A stretch of DNA of 64,000 nt from Argopecten irradians (Eukaryota > Mollusca > Bivalvia > Pectinida > Pectinidae), in contig NC_091134.1 of assembly GCF_041381155.1 (NCBI RefSeq), positions 55,563,944 through 55,627,943 on the forward strand. Reading direction: 5' to 3'. The notes beneath the pieces are model-generated. The model was given only the letters and a program-made list of their open reading frames with translations, had not been told where the DNA came from and did not search any database. Shown here one piece after another: positions 25,801 through 36,129 of the stretch. How positions within the stretch are numbered: position 1 is the first letter of the stretch; each line of letters starts with the position of its first letter. Made by a program: the position numbers and the translations under genes.

Positions 25801-28800
25801 ACCTTTGGCTGGATGTCTGTTGTACTTTCTAACTAAGAAGTAAATTGCTCAAGATCAAATTATTTAGTCATCTTTGATGTAACAGCATGCAGGATTAACA
25901 TAGATTTTAAAAATCTGTGTCTACTAGGGATCAAACTTATTTCTGCTAGCTGATTAGTCTTACACTTACCACTGATCTTACTCATTTAACTTTCAATGTT
26001 TCATTATTTAGATAAGAAAGAGAAAGACAAGAAAGAAAAAGAAAAGGATAAAAAGGAAAAGGATAAGAAAGGAAAGAAAGGGAAAGAGGATGAGGAAGAA
26101 GACAAAAAAGAGGTAAATTTTTATCTCACCACCATGAATTGGGAGTGGGCATGTGGTGGTCACCATGTCTGTCCCGTCACATCCTACAGTGTCTTGTCCT
26201 GTCTCAATTTAGTTTGAAGACAGAGCTGTTAATGTTTTACAGACTTACTGTAAATTATCAATATTGATCACCTTTTGAGGAGCATAAGGATGTTGTTTAA
26301 TGGGAGTGATCACTTGTATCTTTTAACAACTGTGAAATCTCATGAACATTTTCCAAAAGAAAAAAAAACAACTAATAAATTCCCTCATGATCTGACTGCT
26401 ATTAAAAAAATCCTTACAAGTAACCTAAACATAAACAATTTAAAATGAAACATAAATAGCATATAAAACAATTTTTTGGGATGAAATTGGTACCAACCTT
26501 AGATTAATTATCATTGTTTAAGAAGAATTGTCTATATTTGAATGTAGATAAAATTTGGCACAATGTATGTATGAATGACCTATATGTTCATGTACTGCTT
26601 TCTAGGATACCGAGGATAAAGAGGAAGATGGTGAGGAAAAGAAGGAGGGAGAAGAAGACAGTAAAGATAAGAATGCAAATAAGGATGGTGTGAAGGAAAA
26701 GGTAAGTCACATTACATCTCAAACAACAAACTAGGCACAAAGAAAGACAATGACATCTTATGGGCAAACAACAAATTAGGCACTATGATATAAAATGGCC
26801 TCTTGTGAGCAAACAACAAACTAGGCACAATGAAAGAAAAATACATCTTATGAGCAAACAACAAAAACTAGTGACAATAAGAAAACGGCATGTTTTTCTG
26901 TTTAATATTATATAACCTTGATTTCATTATCTTTGTTTTTAAACAATGTATTCTTCACATAAAATAACACTTTTAAGTTGATGGGTCGTTATCTTTTAAA
27001 TAAATTTATTTATTCTTAAATTCTATGGACACCCAGTTTAGCATAATATACATTTGTAGTTACTTGAATCACATTTTTTTTTAAATGCTTGATGATCTAG
27101 AAGCATCTGAATTAATTCAAGTCTTTGCATATAAGAAACATGAGTCGTCTCCCTTACCCTGAAATTACGGGAGTAAAAGAGTACGGTTAAAACGGCCCCA
27201 CTGCAAAAACGGCCTCAGTTAAAATGGCCCCAGTCGAAACGGCCTCACTTTTATATAGGCAGATATAAGACAAAGCTTATGACGGAACACATTAAGATTA
27301 ATTAAAAGTAAATTTAAATGAATGTGAACGTATTTGTTGTCTATCTTATTAAAGATGGTTGGTTAGGTTAATAATTTATAACTACATATACAAGTAAGTG
27401 ATGTTGCAAATGATGATTTTTTTTACGTTCACGATCTCAACCAGCGTTTGATAGATTTAATATTCTGCAAGTAAGAAATCAATTTGAAATGTCTTCAAAA
27501 TACTTTTAGTATTGATTTTTCATCGATTCATGTATGCTTGAGATGAAGATATTGTTGAAAAGGGAAGTGCTAGCATTTAACTCAGAAATTAGTTGTACTT
27601 GTTTAGTAGGAGTTATTGATATTTGACAATATTGAGAATGCAGTTAAAGTAATAAATATATTCAAATCTTATGTTGCAATATTTTTCAACATGTTCAGTG
27701 TGTTGATTATATACATTTGTCTTCTAAATGTTCACTGTAAAATATGTGGTAAGTTTTGCTTGTATCATCTTACAAAACGAATTATATGTAGCTCACATTT
27801 CATTATCTAAGAAATTACAAGAAATATATTATCTTTCTCATCAATTGAATAGAAAACGTCCAAGTGATAGTATGTGAAACATTTGTTAAACTATTAGAAA
27901 TCAAATGTACATGTGTCAAAAATTTAAAAAAGAGCAAATGTATTGTTCTTGGTTATGAAAAACGTTAAAATAAGTTTTAATTATGTGAATTATGGAATCC
28001 TGTAAAAACATATTGATTGAACATCGCTAATATAATTGTGATCGAAATCATTGTTTTCTTCGGATGGATTGCATCTTTATATTTATGGTGTTTGATAACT
28101 TAATAAATACCTATATACTTGTATGTATATAATCTTAATCCTTTCGTCTATCTGTTGTGTAATAGGATTACTACACAGCATACACTATACAATTAGCACA
28201 TAATTAGGTATACACTGACCACGGCTAATTCATCTTGTGGTGACACCTGTCAATCATAACTTGTTGTGGGTTCAGATTTTCTATTTGCTTTGGGTTGACA
28301 GCAACAATATACGCTTTCACAAACACTCACACAGCTTCGATAAAAACATACATTCTTGATAAAATTGAAATACATGGATATTGAAGTAGAGAAAGAGAGC
28401 ACAAAACTTGGTCTTAATCTTTTACAGTAATGTTCTTTTCTAGGGCTAATGAAATATAGTTACAAAGATTATTTTATTTTTTTTTATATTTTGTGCATTA
28501 AGTAATTGAACCAACTTAAACATGTTGGGATATCGGACAAAATATGGTTTTCTAATACAAAATCTTCATACACTTTGCATTTTTAAGGAAATAAATTTCA
28601 CCCTCACTATCGTTATTGCAAAATGCAATGTTCTCTGATTTCTTCTCCTTTCTATATATATTCACACCTTATGCAGATAACCGAGATGTATGCAATAATA
28701 AGATGTTTGTATGAAGTTAATTCGAAAGTATTTCCAGCAAAAGCCATATGTATTAAAGTTTTTGTTTTTTACCGAGGCTATGGAAAAATAAAATTAAAGC

Positions 28801-29947
28801 TTTCGAATGAAATACGATTGTGTTTGAACAATTTTTTGTCTATGACCCACAGTCCGTTCTTAGTCTCCGTGATAAACACGTATATTTCATTGACTATATT
28901 AAAAGACTAAATGTACATATCGCTAGAACTGTGACCAATTTCACGGCTATTTGCATCCAATTTGATCATTCGTTGATCTAATAATAAAATATCAGAAACA
29001 AAAGTATCCATAATTTAACATTTATTCTGCCAAAGAAAGGTTTTAAAGAGGTGTATAATTTACAATGTAGTGTTGTTAGAATAAACAGTTTCCAATTTGA
29101 AAAAATACGTTGTACAAAAGAAAGAACAAAATATAGCAAGAAAAACTATCAAAAATATTAAACAATTTCACTGTAACAATCTAGGCATAAATTATACATG
29201 TATAATGAAATGATAAGTTACAAATTAGTGCCGTGTTTCGTATTTTTCTATCATTATAATATACAAGATAATATATAAATTCTTCAAAAATAACATAAAC
29301 AAAATCAACGCTGAATATACAGTTGAAATAAACATATGTTCCCCGTTTAAACATTTTTTTTGTAACGGGGCCGTTTTGACTGGGGCCGTTATTGCATTGG
29401 GGCCGTTCTGACTGGGGCCGTTTTCACAGTGGGGCCGTTTTAACTGGGATTCAAATTACGTAGGATCTTAGATGCTTCACTGCTGACTGAGCATAAAAGA
29501 TACTCATTATTTTAACAGTAATTGGTGTTTAATCATGTACATATATGTCTAATTCACACAAAAAATAATATGAAATAATTTATTTTGCTTTTGGTGCATT
29601 CGCTATCGTTACTTCATTCCATACAGGTGTGACACAGTGCAGGGAATTTTTTCGGGATGCAATTAATTATTTTCAATATTTTTATCTTTTTGTAAAATTA
29701 GAAGCTCAAACTTTTCAATGGTGGTAATGGTATAAAGTAAGTAACTTTTGTAACTGAAGAAAAATACAAAATCGTCTGCTCCTGTTTTTGATAGAGAAAA
29801 AATTCCAATTGTCAGCGGTGGAGCATCTTTAAGAAAAACATTATTTATTTTCCTGACATACATGGAAATAGTCTAGGTAATGTGAACGTTGTACCTTTAT
29901 TGTTCTATTTTGTTGATCAGGATTCCAAGTCTTGTGTGGTGATGTGA
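13827..29947 (+). CDS. RPGR: RPGR, retinitis pigmentosa GTPase regulator homologue (19 exons, 959 aa)
   Basis: RPGR is a ciliary transition-zone scaffold whose RCC1-like domain binds RPGRIP1, PDE6D and small GTPases. Exons deduced from AG/GT sites with consistent phases: 13827-13857, 17388-17513, 18092-18184, 18567-18629, 18936-19097, 19252-19401, 19827-19976, 20328-20480, 20596-20720, 21088-21291, 21711-21852, 22201-22325, 22594-22710, 23162-23215, 24296-24470, 24854-25639, 26012-26112, 26606-26701, 29921-29947. They total 2880 nt with no internal stop. The N-terminus ([15 protein letters not shown], then CGDEHT) and the end of the propeller (CGGCHM) match vertebrate RPGR closely. The start ATG begins [11 protein letters not shown]. 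The second half is an acidic/basic low-complexity tail ending in a CaaX box. Exons 1-15 are well supported; exons 16-18 by phase and composition; exon 19 by acceptor, phase and CaaX. Confidence 0.9.
14497..14600 (+). mobile_element. Degenerate tRNA-like SINE fragment
   Basis: TGTTCGACCCC at 14541-14551 resembles a pol III B box and is followed by CTGGTGTGGCCGCTAC. A convincing A box is not visible upstream, so this is a weak call based on one motif and on the similar, better element 200 bp downstream. Confidence 0.3.
14727..14870 (+). mobile_element. tRNA-derived SINE
   Basis: CCAATTAGCTCAATCAGTAG (A-box-like, 14735-14747) is followed about 40 bp later by GATTTGACTCC (B-box-like, 14778-14788), the spacing of a tRNA-type pol III promoter. 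A pyrimidine-rich tail follows. There is no tRNA fold that would make it a functional tRNA gene. Limits are approximate. Confidence 0.5.
15117..15197 (+). repeat. Two-copy 40-bp tandem duplication
   Basis: GACTCTGTTTGATAATATAG followed by ATATAATAGGATGTT occurs twice in direct succession with almost no difference, indicating a recent slippage event inside RPGR intron 1. Confidence 0.7.
15832..16316 (+). mobile_element. Palindrome-headed MITE in RPGR intron 1
   Basis: 15832-15978 is a near-perfect palindrome. Arms of about 57 bp start CTCTTTCATA and contain GGATATTCTACCC; the centre holds a second inverted repeat (AAAACCC / GGGTTTT). A further TATGAAAGAAAA at the right end (16306-16316) can pair with the left CTCTTTCATA. 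Inside lie GTGACGTCAC (a CRE-like palindrome) and a TTGCATGG / CCATGCAA hairpin. There is no convincing coding region. Whether the whole 485 bp is one element is inference; the 147-bp palindrome itself is directly visible. Confidence 0.5.
17388..21291 (+). CDS. RPGR: RPGR exons 2-10: seven-bladed RCC1-like domain
   Basis: Residues about 11-362 form seven RCC1 repeats, mostly one per exon pair. The repeats show the paired motifs xVFTFGxN...GQLGxG and xCGxxHTxxxT: [84 protein letters not shown] and [17 protein letters not shown]. The C-terminal CGGCHM matches vertebrate RPGR at about the same residue (354-359). Introns 1-8 are all phase 1, which is what one expects from exon-wise repeat growth. 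Exon 10 then leaves the propeller into a Glu/Asp-rich segment and a basic [11 protein letters not shown] stretch. Confidence 0.9.
21711..24470 (+). CDS. RPGR: RPGR exons 11-15: disordered linker
   Basis: These five exons encode low-complexity sequence after the propeller: a Pro/Ala segment (exon 11, [11 protein letters not shown]), an acidic stretch (exon 12, [12 protein letters not shown]), a run of SPKP repeats (exon 13, from [11 protein letters not shown] to SPRPR, residues about 509-547), a short acidic exon 14 and a Pro then Glu-rich exon 15 ([13 protein letters not shown]). Lengths are 142, 125, 117, 54 and 175 nt and the phases link exactly. The exon 13 donor (GGC-GTTAGT) is a weaker match than the others. 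The region probably serves as a flexible spacer and phosphorylation target. No folded domain is visible. Confidence 0.75.
21907..22038 (+). mobile_element. Short palindromic MITE in RPGR intron 11
   Basis: AAGTCTAAAACTGTCTTAAG and CTTAGCCAATCA on the left face TGATTGGCTGAG and AAGTCTAAGACTG on the right, giving an imperfect inverted repeat of about 130 bp. A related fragment (AAGTCTAAACTAAAGACTG, then TTTCATGAT) occurs near 39450-39485, suggesting a dispersed family. Confidence 0.4.
23377..24171 (+). mobile_element. HINE/Helentron-like element in RPGR intron 14
   Basis: It opens with the palindrome GCTCACCTGGCCC-GAA-GGGCCGGTGAGC and contains (GTCC)n-type CCGTCCGTCC repeats. About four tandem units of roughly 157 bp follow, each with CTAGAGTTCTGCATGGATTG, CAGGAGGGGCGGGGCCCAA and TAGAGGTAA. 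The end is CCAGGTGAGC, GATAC, hairpin AGGCCC-TCT-GGGCCT and CTTG-TT. The 5' GCTCACCTGG and 3' CCAGGTGAGC are perfect 10-bp inverted repeats. It lies cleanly inside an intron in the same orientation as RPGR. Frames within it are repeat-derived. Confidence 0.65.
24854..25639 (+). CDS. RPGR: RPGR exon 16: Glu/Lys-rich purine-tract exon (ORF15-like)
   Basis: This single exon encodes 262 residues (about 624-885), almost entirely Glu, Asp and Lys. It starts [15 protein letters not shown] and then alternates blocks of KDKK/KEKED with acidic blocks such as [12 protein letters not shown]. The coding strand is almost pure purine for nearly 800 nt, which makes the opposite strand show long spurious Ser/Phe-rich frames. 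Vertebrate RPGR has an analogous purine-rich Glu/Gly exon (ORF15) that carries polyglutamylation sites; similarity here is in composition and position, not in alignable sequence. If the donor at 25640 is skipped, the frame runs 11 codons further ([11 protein letters not shown]) to a TGA at 25672-25674, giving a possible shorter isoform. Confidence 0.8.
26012..26701 (+). CDS. RPGR: RPGR exons 17-18: continuation of the charged tail
   Basis: Exon 17 (26012-26112) enters in phase 1 and encodes [20 protein letters not shown] and an acidic end. Exon 18 (26606-26701) is exactly 32 codons, from [11 protein letters not shown] to DGVKEK, with a strong AAG-GTAAGT donor. Composition and phase tie both to exon 16. 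An unspliced reading past exon 17 would add [11 protein letters not shown] and then stop, which looks like intron. Confidence 0.7.
26723..26875 (+). repeat. Three-unit minisatellite in RPGR intron 18
   Basis: Three degenerate units of about 55 bp share CAAACAACAAACTAGGCACA and CATCTTATG. They begin just after the exon 18 donor. No function is evident. Confidence 0.6.
27170..29452. mobile_element. Non-autonomous DNA transposon with internally repeated TIRs
   Basis: The left end (27186-27248) reads GTTAAAACGGCCCCACTG, then AAAACGGCCTCA, GTTAAAATGGCCCCA and GTCGAAACGGCCTCA. The right end (29367-29444) is its inverse, five iterations of GGGGCCGTTYTRACT. Each TIR is therefore an array of a 15-17-bp motif. 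AAATTACG at 27162-27169 and at 29453-29460 is a candidate 8-bp target duplication, which would suit hAT-, P- or Kolobok-like transposition, although the outermost 15-18 bp pair poorly. The 2.1 kb between is AT-rich with no recognisable transposase. It fills most of RPGR intron 18. Confidence 0.6.
29470..29828. mobile_element. TTAA-target MITE family 1, copy a
   Basis: Left end AGATGCTTCACTGCTGACTG, right end TGTCAGCGGTGGAGCATCT followed by TTAA. The interior is shared with copies b, d and e (ATTGGTGTTTAATC, GGGATGCAATTAATTA, AAACTTTTCAATGGTGGTAA, CGTCTGCTCCTGTTTTT). It lies directly beside the repeated-TIR element and 92 bp upstream of the last RPGR exon. TTAA targets suggest piggyBac or Kolobok mobilisation. 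Confidence 0.75.
29921..29947 (+). CDS. RPGR: RPGR exon 19: terminal micro-exon with CaaX box
   Basis: A good acceptor (pyrimidine-rich tract, then GATCAG) precedes GAT TCC AAG TCT TGT GTG GTG ATG TGA, encoding DSKSCVVM and stop. The exon continues exon 18 in phase 0 without change. CVVM is a canonical CaaX prenylation box, and Met at the last position favours farnesyl. Vertebrate constitutive RPGR also ends in a CaaX box, which tethers it to membranes and to PDE6D. The exon lies 3.2 kb from exon 18, behind two transposons, so automatic annotation could easily miss it. Confidence 0.7.
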   Translation, partial: DSKSCVVM

Positions 29948-30422
29948 GTAAAGAGCTGGGACACCAATGTTTGTGTGTACATGAGGTGTCCAGGTAGGAC
30001 CCACACAATATAACAGGACTCGGGAATGATGAAACCACTGTCAGTAGAGCCCAGGGTTTGTTATATTTCTAGATCATACAGGTAGACATACTCAATGTAT
30101 AGTAGGAAATGAAGAATAGAATTCTTAGGAGAAAAGAGAAAATGATTGATGAACCTAGACATAAGTCTGTGGTGGAAATTGAATTGTTGTAATTTTTATA
30201 ATGGCTGTAGTGGCTAGAATGTTTAGACAGTGATATAACTGTAATATTTGATTCCATGTGAAAGAAAACATTGATCAGTTTATATGAACGACCAAGGTTT
30301 GTTGTGTTATGTTGACACAGCTCTAGTCTAGCATACCTACTAGTGCTTAAAGTTAAACTTGTGAGATTTCCTTTGGCTAGAATTTTGTCTTATGCTTGAC
30401 CTTAAGCCTTAGAACAGTGGTC

Positions 30423-30428
30423 AATAAA
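30423..30428 (+). terminator. Candidate RPGR polyadenylation signal
   Basis: AATAAA lies about 475 bp past the RPGR stop codon, within AT-rich DNA that would form the 3' UTR. Other AATAAA-like hexamers exist further on, so this is only the first plausible one. Confidence 0.3.
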
Positions 30429-33400
30429 TGGATGGCTGCTGGCATCTACATGTATATTCAATATGATTCATGTCACTCACTCAGATATTTTATGAAATAA
30501 TGTTATTGATTTACGATATTACATAAAGTGTACACGTACATTGGAATTGAAACTAAAATAGATAAAAGAAATATTCATTATTAGATTAATTGTATTAATT
30601 GATGAAAATAATTCATAGAATGTTTGATCTACATGGACATCTTCTGTATCTATTTTGCATTGCTTCTGATTTTTGCAGTTTGCAAACTAAAATATCTTTT
30701 AGTAATCAAAATATATGAAAAGAAAGGAAAAGACATTAATGCTCAATCAAAGTTAGCTCGCATGTTTTACATTTATAGGTTTTGTTTTATTCATTCAAGA
30801 TTTTGTCTAAAGCAAAAAAATTTATGAGAAATTTCAGTAATAACGGCAGATGTAATTTTAATCACCATGTATATCACATACTGGTTTGCTTGTGTCCAAA
30901 CTGTACCCAGGGGTCAGGAGTTCAGAATATAGGGCAGTTGTTGGTTATTTACTGTGGATCGATGACTTTCTTTTGGTTCTTTTTATTATTAGACATGCCA
31001 TGTCCTTCAATGACTCTAGTTATTGATAAGTTGTTGAGGAGATAAAAATATCAAATGTAAATGTTCCATCAGTGTTATTTACTTAAATATTGTCTGAAAT
31101 GGATAAAATGGTTCTGTGTACTTACTTTGTATTTATTGTCAGTCATACACTAGACCATAACAACAATATTAAAAAGAGAAGTACATTATACTGTGGCGAT
31201 TTTAAAACATTTTCTTGATTATTGCCTGTTATTTTGTGAGAGATTTGGCATCATAAATCTGAAAAACATTTGAAGTGTACAAACTTAGAATGCATGGTGC
31301 TAATATTTACTTAAGATATTTAAATTAGTTTATCGATTATCACTCATAGACAGTTATTTCATTTTTCTCCTCATTATTATGATTTAAGTCGCCAATATGT
31401 TAAAATCAAATTTGAAATATACATGTTATGGCACATTTATATAAGTTTTGGATCATTAATTAACTTAATTCCAGTTAATTGTAGAGTTAATTATATGCAA
31501 ACTTTAGAAATATGTATAACATAATCATTGAGTCAGTTCATAGTAATGTATAGAAAGTTCCTTTGAGTGTAATATACTGTTTGATTATAAATATACATTC
31601 CTCTAAGTTGTATATCACGCGAAATATACATGTATGTGAAAAATTGTCTTTTATCAAATTCATATCAATGAATTAAAAAAAAACAATGTTTTTAAAAATT
31701 AAAGATAGAAAAAAAGTGAAGGTCAATAGATTCATACTCACAGTCCTTGAGTTCAGGATATCCTTGTGTATGTTTGTAGTGAAAGATCAATTAGATGATT
31801 TTAACAATTGAGTGGATCCTGTTATACAGGTAAATACATCATATCATATAAAGCGACTCTGTGATACAGGCTGATATATATAGACATGTGTAATGTATGG
31901 AAGTGTGGGTGTGTGGTAATTACTAAGTTATGATCTATATGATCTGTGTAACAAGTCTCATAATTAGTTTACATGGTTGTAAAAGGGAGATGATCGATTG
32001 TTCAGATTAAGTCGACACATTTTGTATCCCTTTCTTGAGTTGGTGATAAATGTTTAAGTATTGTAAAATCCATGTTTTTAATATGATTATGGATCTCTTA
32101 GTAAGTATCTGCCATAAGGGTTTTAATTAATGTTATCTGCCGCATATTTTAGAAATCTATTTCAGTAATGTGGTGCATGGTTTTTGATGACATTGAAGTG
32201 GTTCAGTGAAAAGAAACTAGAAACCAATCTACAACTAACCCTTAATTAATGTGACTGTGGGGATTTGTTGTATATTTTAATTATTCTATTTTAAACACAG
32301 AATTTTCTGTTGTAGTGATACAAAAGTAGAATATTGCATGAGGAATTCCAAAAATTTTGGCGGAATACATGGTGTTCTGAAAAAAGTATATCATTGTGCT
32401 AGAGATCAAACCAGAACTATTTACTCTTTTAAGTAATATTGTTATTTTCTAATTGTTGGTGTCCACTGTTATTTGTAGTCTTAATTGAATACAATCCTCA
32501 TTGTAAGACTTTCATATCTTTTCACTTAAAGTTGATATAGCCATAAGAAAAAATAATGAATCTATGAAAGGGATAAGATAGCTCACAAAGTTTATAGGTA
32601 TCTATGTACCTGTATATGAACTCTAACATAAAATTAATATGGGATTTTGATCCAGTTTTGTTGTGGAATTTTATCAACCATCTTACCTCATTGATATATC
32701 TCTGCACAAATAATCTGCACAAGTAATTTCTGATTGTACACACATCAATTTATTTCTCACATTGATATAACAATTAGATTTTAATCTAGAAATGATAATT
32801 CATCATATTTCTTCAGTTGAATTTCTAGAAAGGTTAAACCCTTTAATAATTTGAAAAAGATGTTTTATATGTATGTTACACCAGAACCTTTGAGTTTATA
32901 CCTGTTAATGTTTTATAGTTAACATTGTTGCTATTGTCCGTCCCCTATAGATAACTGCCTTACTCAGAATTTGTATAAGGGTTTTGTCTGTTGTTGCACT
33001 CTGTTCACAAATAAAATGTAAAGTTGTCTTTTAACCCTTGTTGCTGTTTGAAAGCTAAACCGTCCATGCTAGCTTCTGTTGCTTGTTAAGGTGAACTGTG
33101 ATTTGTTATGTTTTAGTTTATATGTATCAGTACAAACCTTATCAATACTGCCTGTCTATTATTAATATTACAAGATTGGAGTGCTGTTACATAGGATTGC
33201 AGGGAAATTAGTTTTTATGCTTTTGTTGTTACAAAAATAATGCCATAAGACAAATTTGAAAAATTAAAAATTGTGAAAATATCTTTATAAATAAATATAG
33301 TGACATTCAGAACAGCTGGTGCCAATCCATGACATTTCCTTCATACTGATTTATTAGAATTACTTCCTTTGTGTCAATCGATCAGAACTGACATCAGTAC

Positions 33401-34431
33401 AAAATCAAATGAATCAAAACTTAACCTGGAACCTTTTCAAATAATGAATAAACTGTAATACTAATTCTTATTTCTTTTGAAGGTTGTAAAATTTAAGATA
33501 AGTTTTGAGAATCCAAGTCTAAAATGTTTTGAGTTGTTATCATTTTTGATGACAGAAAAGTCTCACAGTTAAATAAAGCAAGGTATATATGTTAAGTATG
33601 TTTTATACTTTCCTTGTTAGTACATGTATGTATGACTATATTTCAGATGTTAGCTGTTTTGTGTCCTGATGTGATGTTGACCAATTTATTCATATGAATG
33701 TGCGTGTTAGGTATCTGTTATTTATTGATGGTTGGAATTCATTTTATGTTTAAATTTAAAGAGACATTTAAGTATATATCTGTTTTAAATACCAGTTGGA
33801 ACATTACAACTGTTGTGTATTATAATATTTAAGTATATAAGTATGCCATGTACAGTTTTTATGTATATTTTGTAGATAAACATTAGCCTCATATGTAACA
33901 AAGACCTACTATCACTATCATAGCTGTTTGTATGGACTGAGAGTCTGGTGAAAGAAGATGTTATACCGTCTGATGTATTAAAGTTGATACAGAAAAAATC
34001 ACGTTTTTGTATTTTTCTTTTAAAGTTTTTAAACCTCTTTTCCTTTGTACTGTTGGAACTTGCAAGTGTAAGTATAATGTAGAAGAAATGAAGTTAAATT
34101 AGCATAGTACTAGTGTTTACACGTGATTCATGTGCACCAAAGTTATGTGTGATTATCTTGATCTTCTGGTATAGAAAGTTGTTACTGTTCATCGTCTATG
34201 CTTTTAAATTAGATATCAAAATCTCGAAAACACTGCCATTAGTTATCCTTAAGCTTTAAACAAATAAGAAACACAAATCATTACAGTATCTAGACAGTTC
34301 ATTGTCTTAAATAAGTTTACAAAAATAAAACTTGGTATACCCACCCCGAAAAATAAATAATACCAATTAATCCAATAGATCTGATAATCCAATTAATCCA
34401 GAAAAAAATCCAAGCTGGGGAAGGATATTGT
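30429..34431. other. AT-rich intergenic stretch, no gene seen
   Basis: Four kilobases between the convergent ends of RPGR and the first glycosyltransferase-like gene. Only short AT-driven open frames are present (for example 30624-30827). I see no domain, repeat ends or RNA gene. Confidence 0.55.
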
Positions 34432-35868
34432 TCAAATATATCGAATTGTACCGTTATTTTTTTCATTATTGAAATCCTCTATTGTAACCTGAGATTTCTG
34501 ATGTTTTGAATTCATGGTGTTTCCAATTGCAACAATTTCCGAGTCGCTGTTGGTTACGTCATTGACTGGTATTTCAAATGTTATCTTAGGAACTTGATCG
34601 TCAGCGATTGTTGTGACGTCGTCTGTCTTGCTTACACCAGAGTTGCCCGGGAAATCGAAAAGGAATATCTGCTTCTTCACGCTGAACAGTCGAGTTAAAA
34701 TGATGCTCAGAATGGAACTATCTGACTTATCGTCGACTCCCATTGTCCCGTTTTTCAGCGTCTTCTTGCGAGAGACTGGGAGGGACATGTATGTGAATGC
34801 TGAGGCGACCCATGGCCTCATCACGGCATGCAGTGTGAAGTTATTACGTCTGATAAGCATGAGTTTTGTGTCCAAGGCGATTTGTTCCTGATACAGACAA
34901 GGTTCCTCGTCCAATAAAGCAAACATGTCCTCTCCTATCCCGCGTTCTTCAATTGTCTGCTCACTCATCGGCAGCTGGATTGACTTGCCTTTTATGCCTT
35001 TGACAATTTTCTTAAATGTGGAAGAAGAATTGAAGCGGATGCTCTCGTTCATCCACATGACAAAGTCATGATCCTGGAGAACTAACTGGAGTAGAGCAGG
35101 CTTGTATAAGCTTTCATAATTTCTCTTCCAAGGTCCTTGTGTAGAGGTCAGGTGTCTGTTATTGGATTCGCATGCGTCTAGTTGTACATTAGGGTAGCTC
35201 CGAACATCACAGAAACTACAATTGCTGACAATAGTTTTATGATGTTCTACTGTTAGTCCGAAATCAAATAATACAGCTTGCATTTTTGGAAACGCTTTGT
35301 GTAAAACTGTTTTGATGTTTTCAATGAGACCGATTATCTCTCGAAAGGAATTTTCTGTTACAATTGTCACCACGGTAGGGTACTCAGAAGGTTTAACCAG
35401 TTTTCCCCTGATAATTTTGATTGAAAATCCAGGTGACTTTGTAAGATTGGCGATTCCGTCTGCGTCCAAAGAGAGATTTCTAAAACATTCATCTGCGATA
35501 CTCAAAGAATAATTTTCAACGTATGCAAGGTTTTCCGTTATGGTGGCCTGAAACTCTTCTTGGCATTCTGTTGGAAGAGTGATGTTAATATCATGTTGAT
35601 GAAACCCTTCGAAGTGGTGTTCCCAGCTTTCCACCGCCTCGTCTGCCCATTTGTCTGCCTTTCCGAAGCCATAACTGAAGTAATATCCAAGGACACAGCA
35701 GACGACAAACAAGACCATGCGCAGAAACACCAGGACCTTGAACCACTTTTTCGACGTGACCTTGGCAATGGTCAATTCTTCATGTTCTTCTTCCAGATCC
35801 TTGCTGCATTTTCGGCAACAGGACACGAGCTTGATGCCTACAAACACGAAGAGGATGAGGAAGAGCAT
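34432..35868 (-). CDS. Glycosyltransferase-like membrane protein, divergent cluster member (478 aa)
   Basis: A single-exon coding region in the exon spanning about 35928-34432; an acceptor (CTATTTACAG) precedes it. Hydrophobic segments lie at residues 1-15 and 44-64, separated by a Cys-rich basic stretch (CCRKCSKDLEEE), so it may cross the membrane twice. The lumenal part has sequons at N95, N131 and N141 and shares blocks with the two downstream paralogues: EYPTVVTIVTENS (near 162), VLFDFGLT (199), LQLVLQDHDFVMWM (260-273) and SSILSIILTRLF. These suggest a DUF1647-type nucleotide-sugar-transferase-like fold; substrate unknown. At the position where the paralogues have WMDSSVRY this protein has WMNESIRF, losing the aspartate. 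The C-terminal 60 residues are polar and unique to this member. Confidence 0.8.
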   Translation of the reverse strand: MLFLILFVFVGIKLVSCCRKCSKDLEEEHEELTIAKVTSKKWFKVLVFLRMVLFVVCCVLGYYFSYGFGKADKWADEAVESWEHHFEGFHQHDINITLPTECQEEFQATITENLAYVENYSLSIADECFRNLSLDADGIANLTKSPGFSIKIIRGKLVKPSEYPTVVTIVTENSFREIIGLIENIKTVLHKAFPKMQAVLFDFGLTVEHHKTIVSNCSFCDVRSYPNVQLDACESNNRHLTSTQGPWKRNYESLYKPALLQLVLQDHDFVMWMNESIRFNSSSTFKKIVKGIKGKSIQLPMSEQTIEERGIGEDMFALLDEEPCLYQEQIALDTKLMLIRRNNFTLHAVMRPWVASAFTYMSLPVSRKKTLKNGTMGVDDKSDSSILSIILTRLFSVKKQIFLFDFPGNSGVSKTDDVTTIADDQVPKITFEIPVNDVTNSDSEIVAIGNTMNSKHQKSQVTIEDFNNEKNNGTIRYI

Positions 35869-36129
35869 GATGTAGGAGGATTATCCCACTGTTATCCCCT
35901 ATGGATGTTTGGAGTGACGATACATCACCTGTAAATAGACATTAGACTTTTCAAAACAGGCTATGTGGATTACACAAAAGACAAGACCGGGCCATACATA
36001 GTCTTCAGTTGATTTTTGTTCTCGTGTTAACAAAACATGTATTGGCATTCCTTTCTTTCTAGTCTAATTTGAGCTCGTCAGTAATTTTTAGGGCCAATCG
36101 ATAAGTGGAGAGTAATTCCAAACTCCAAA

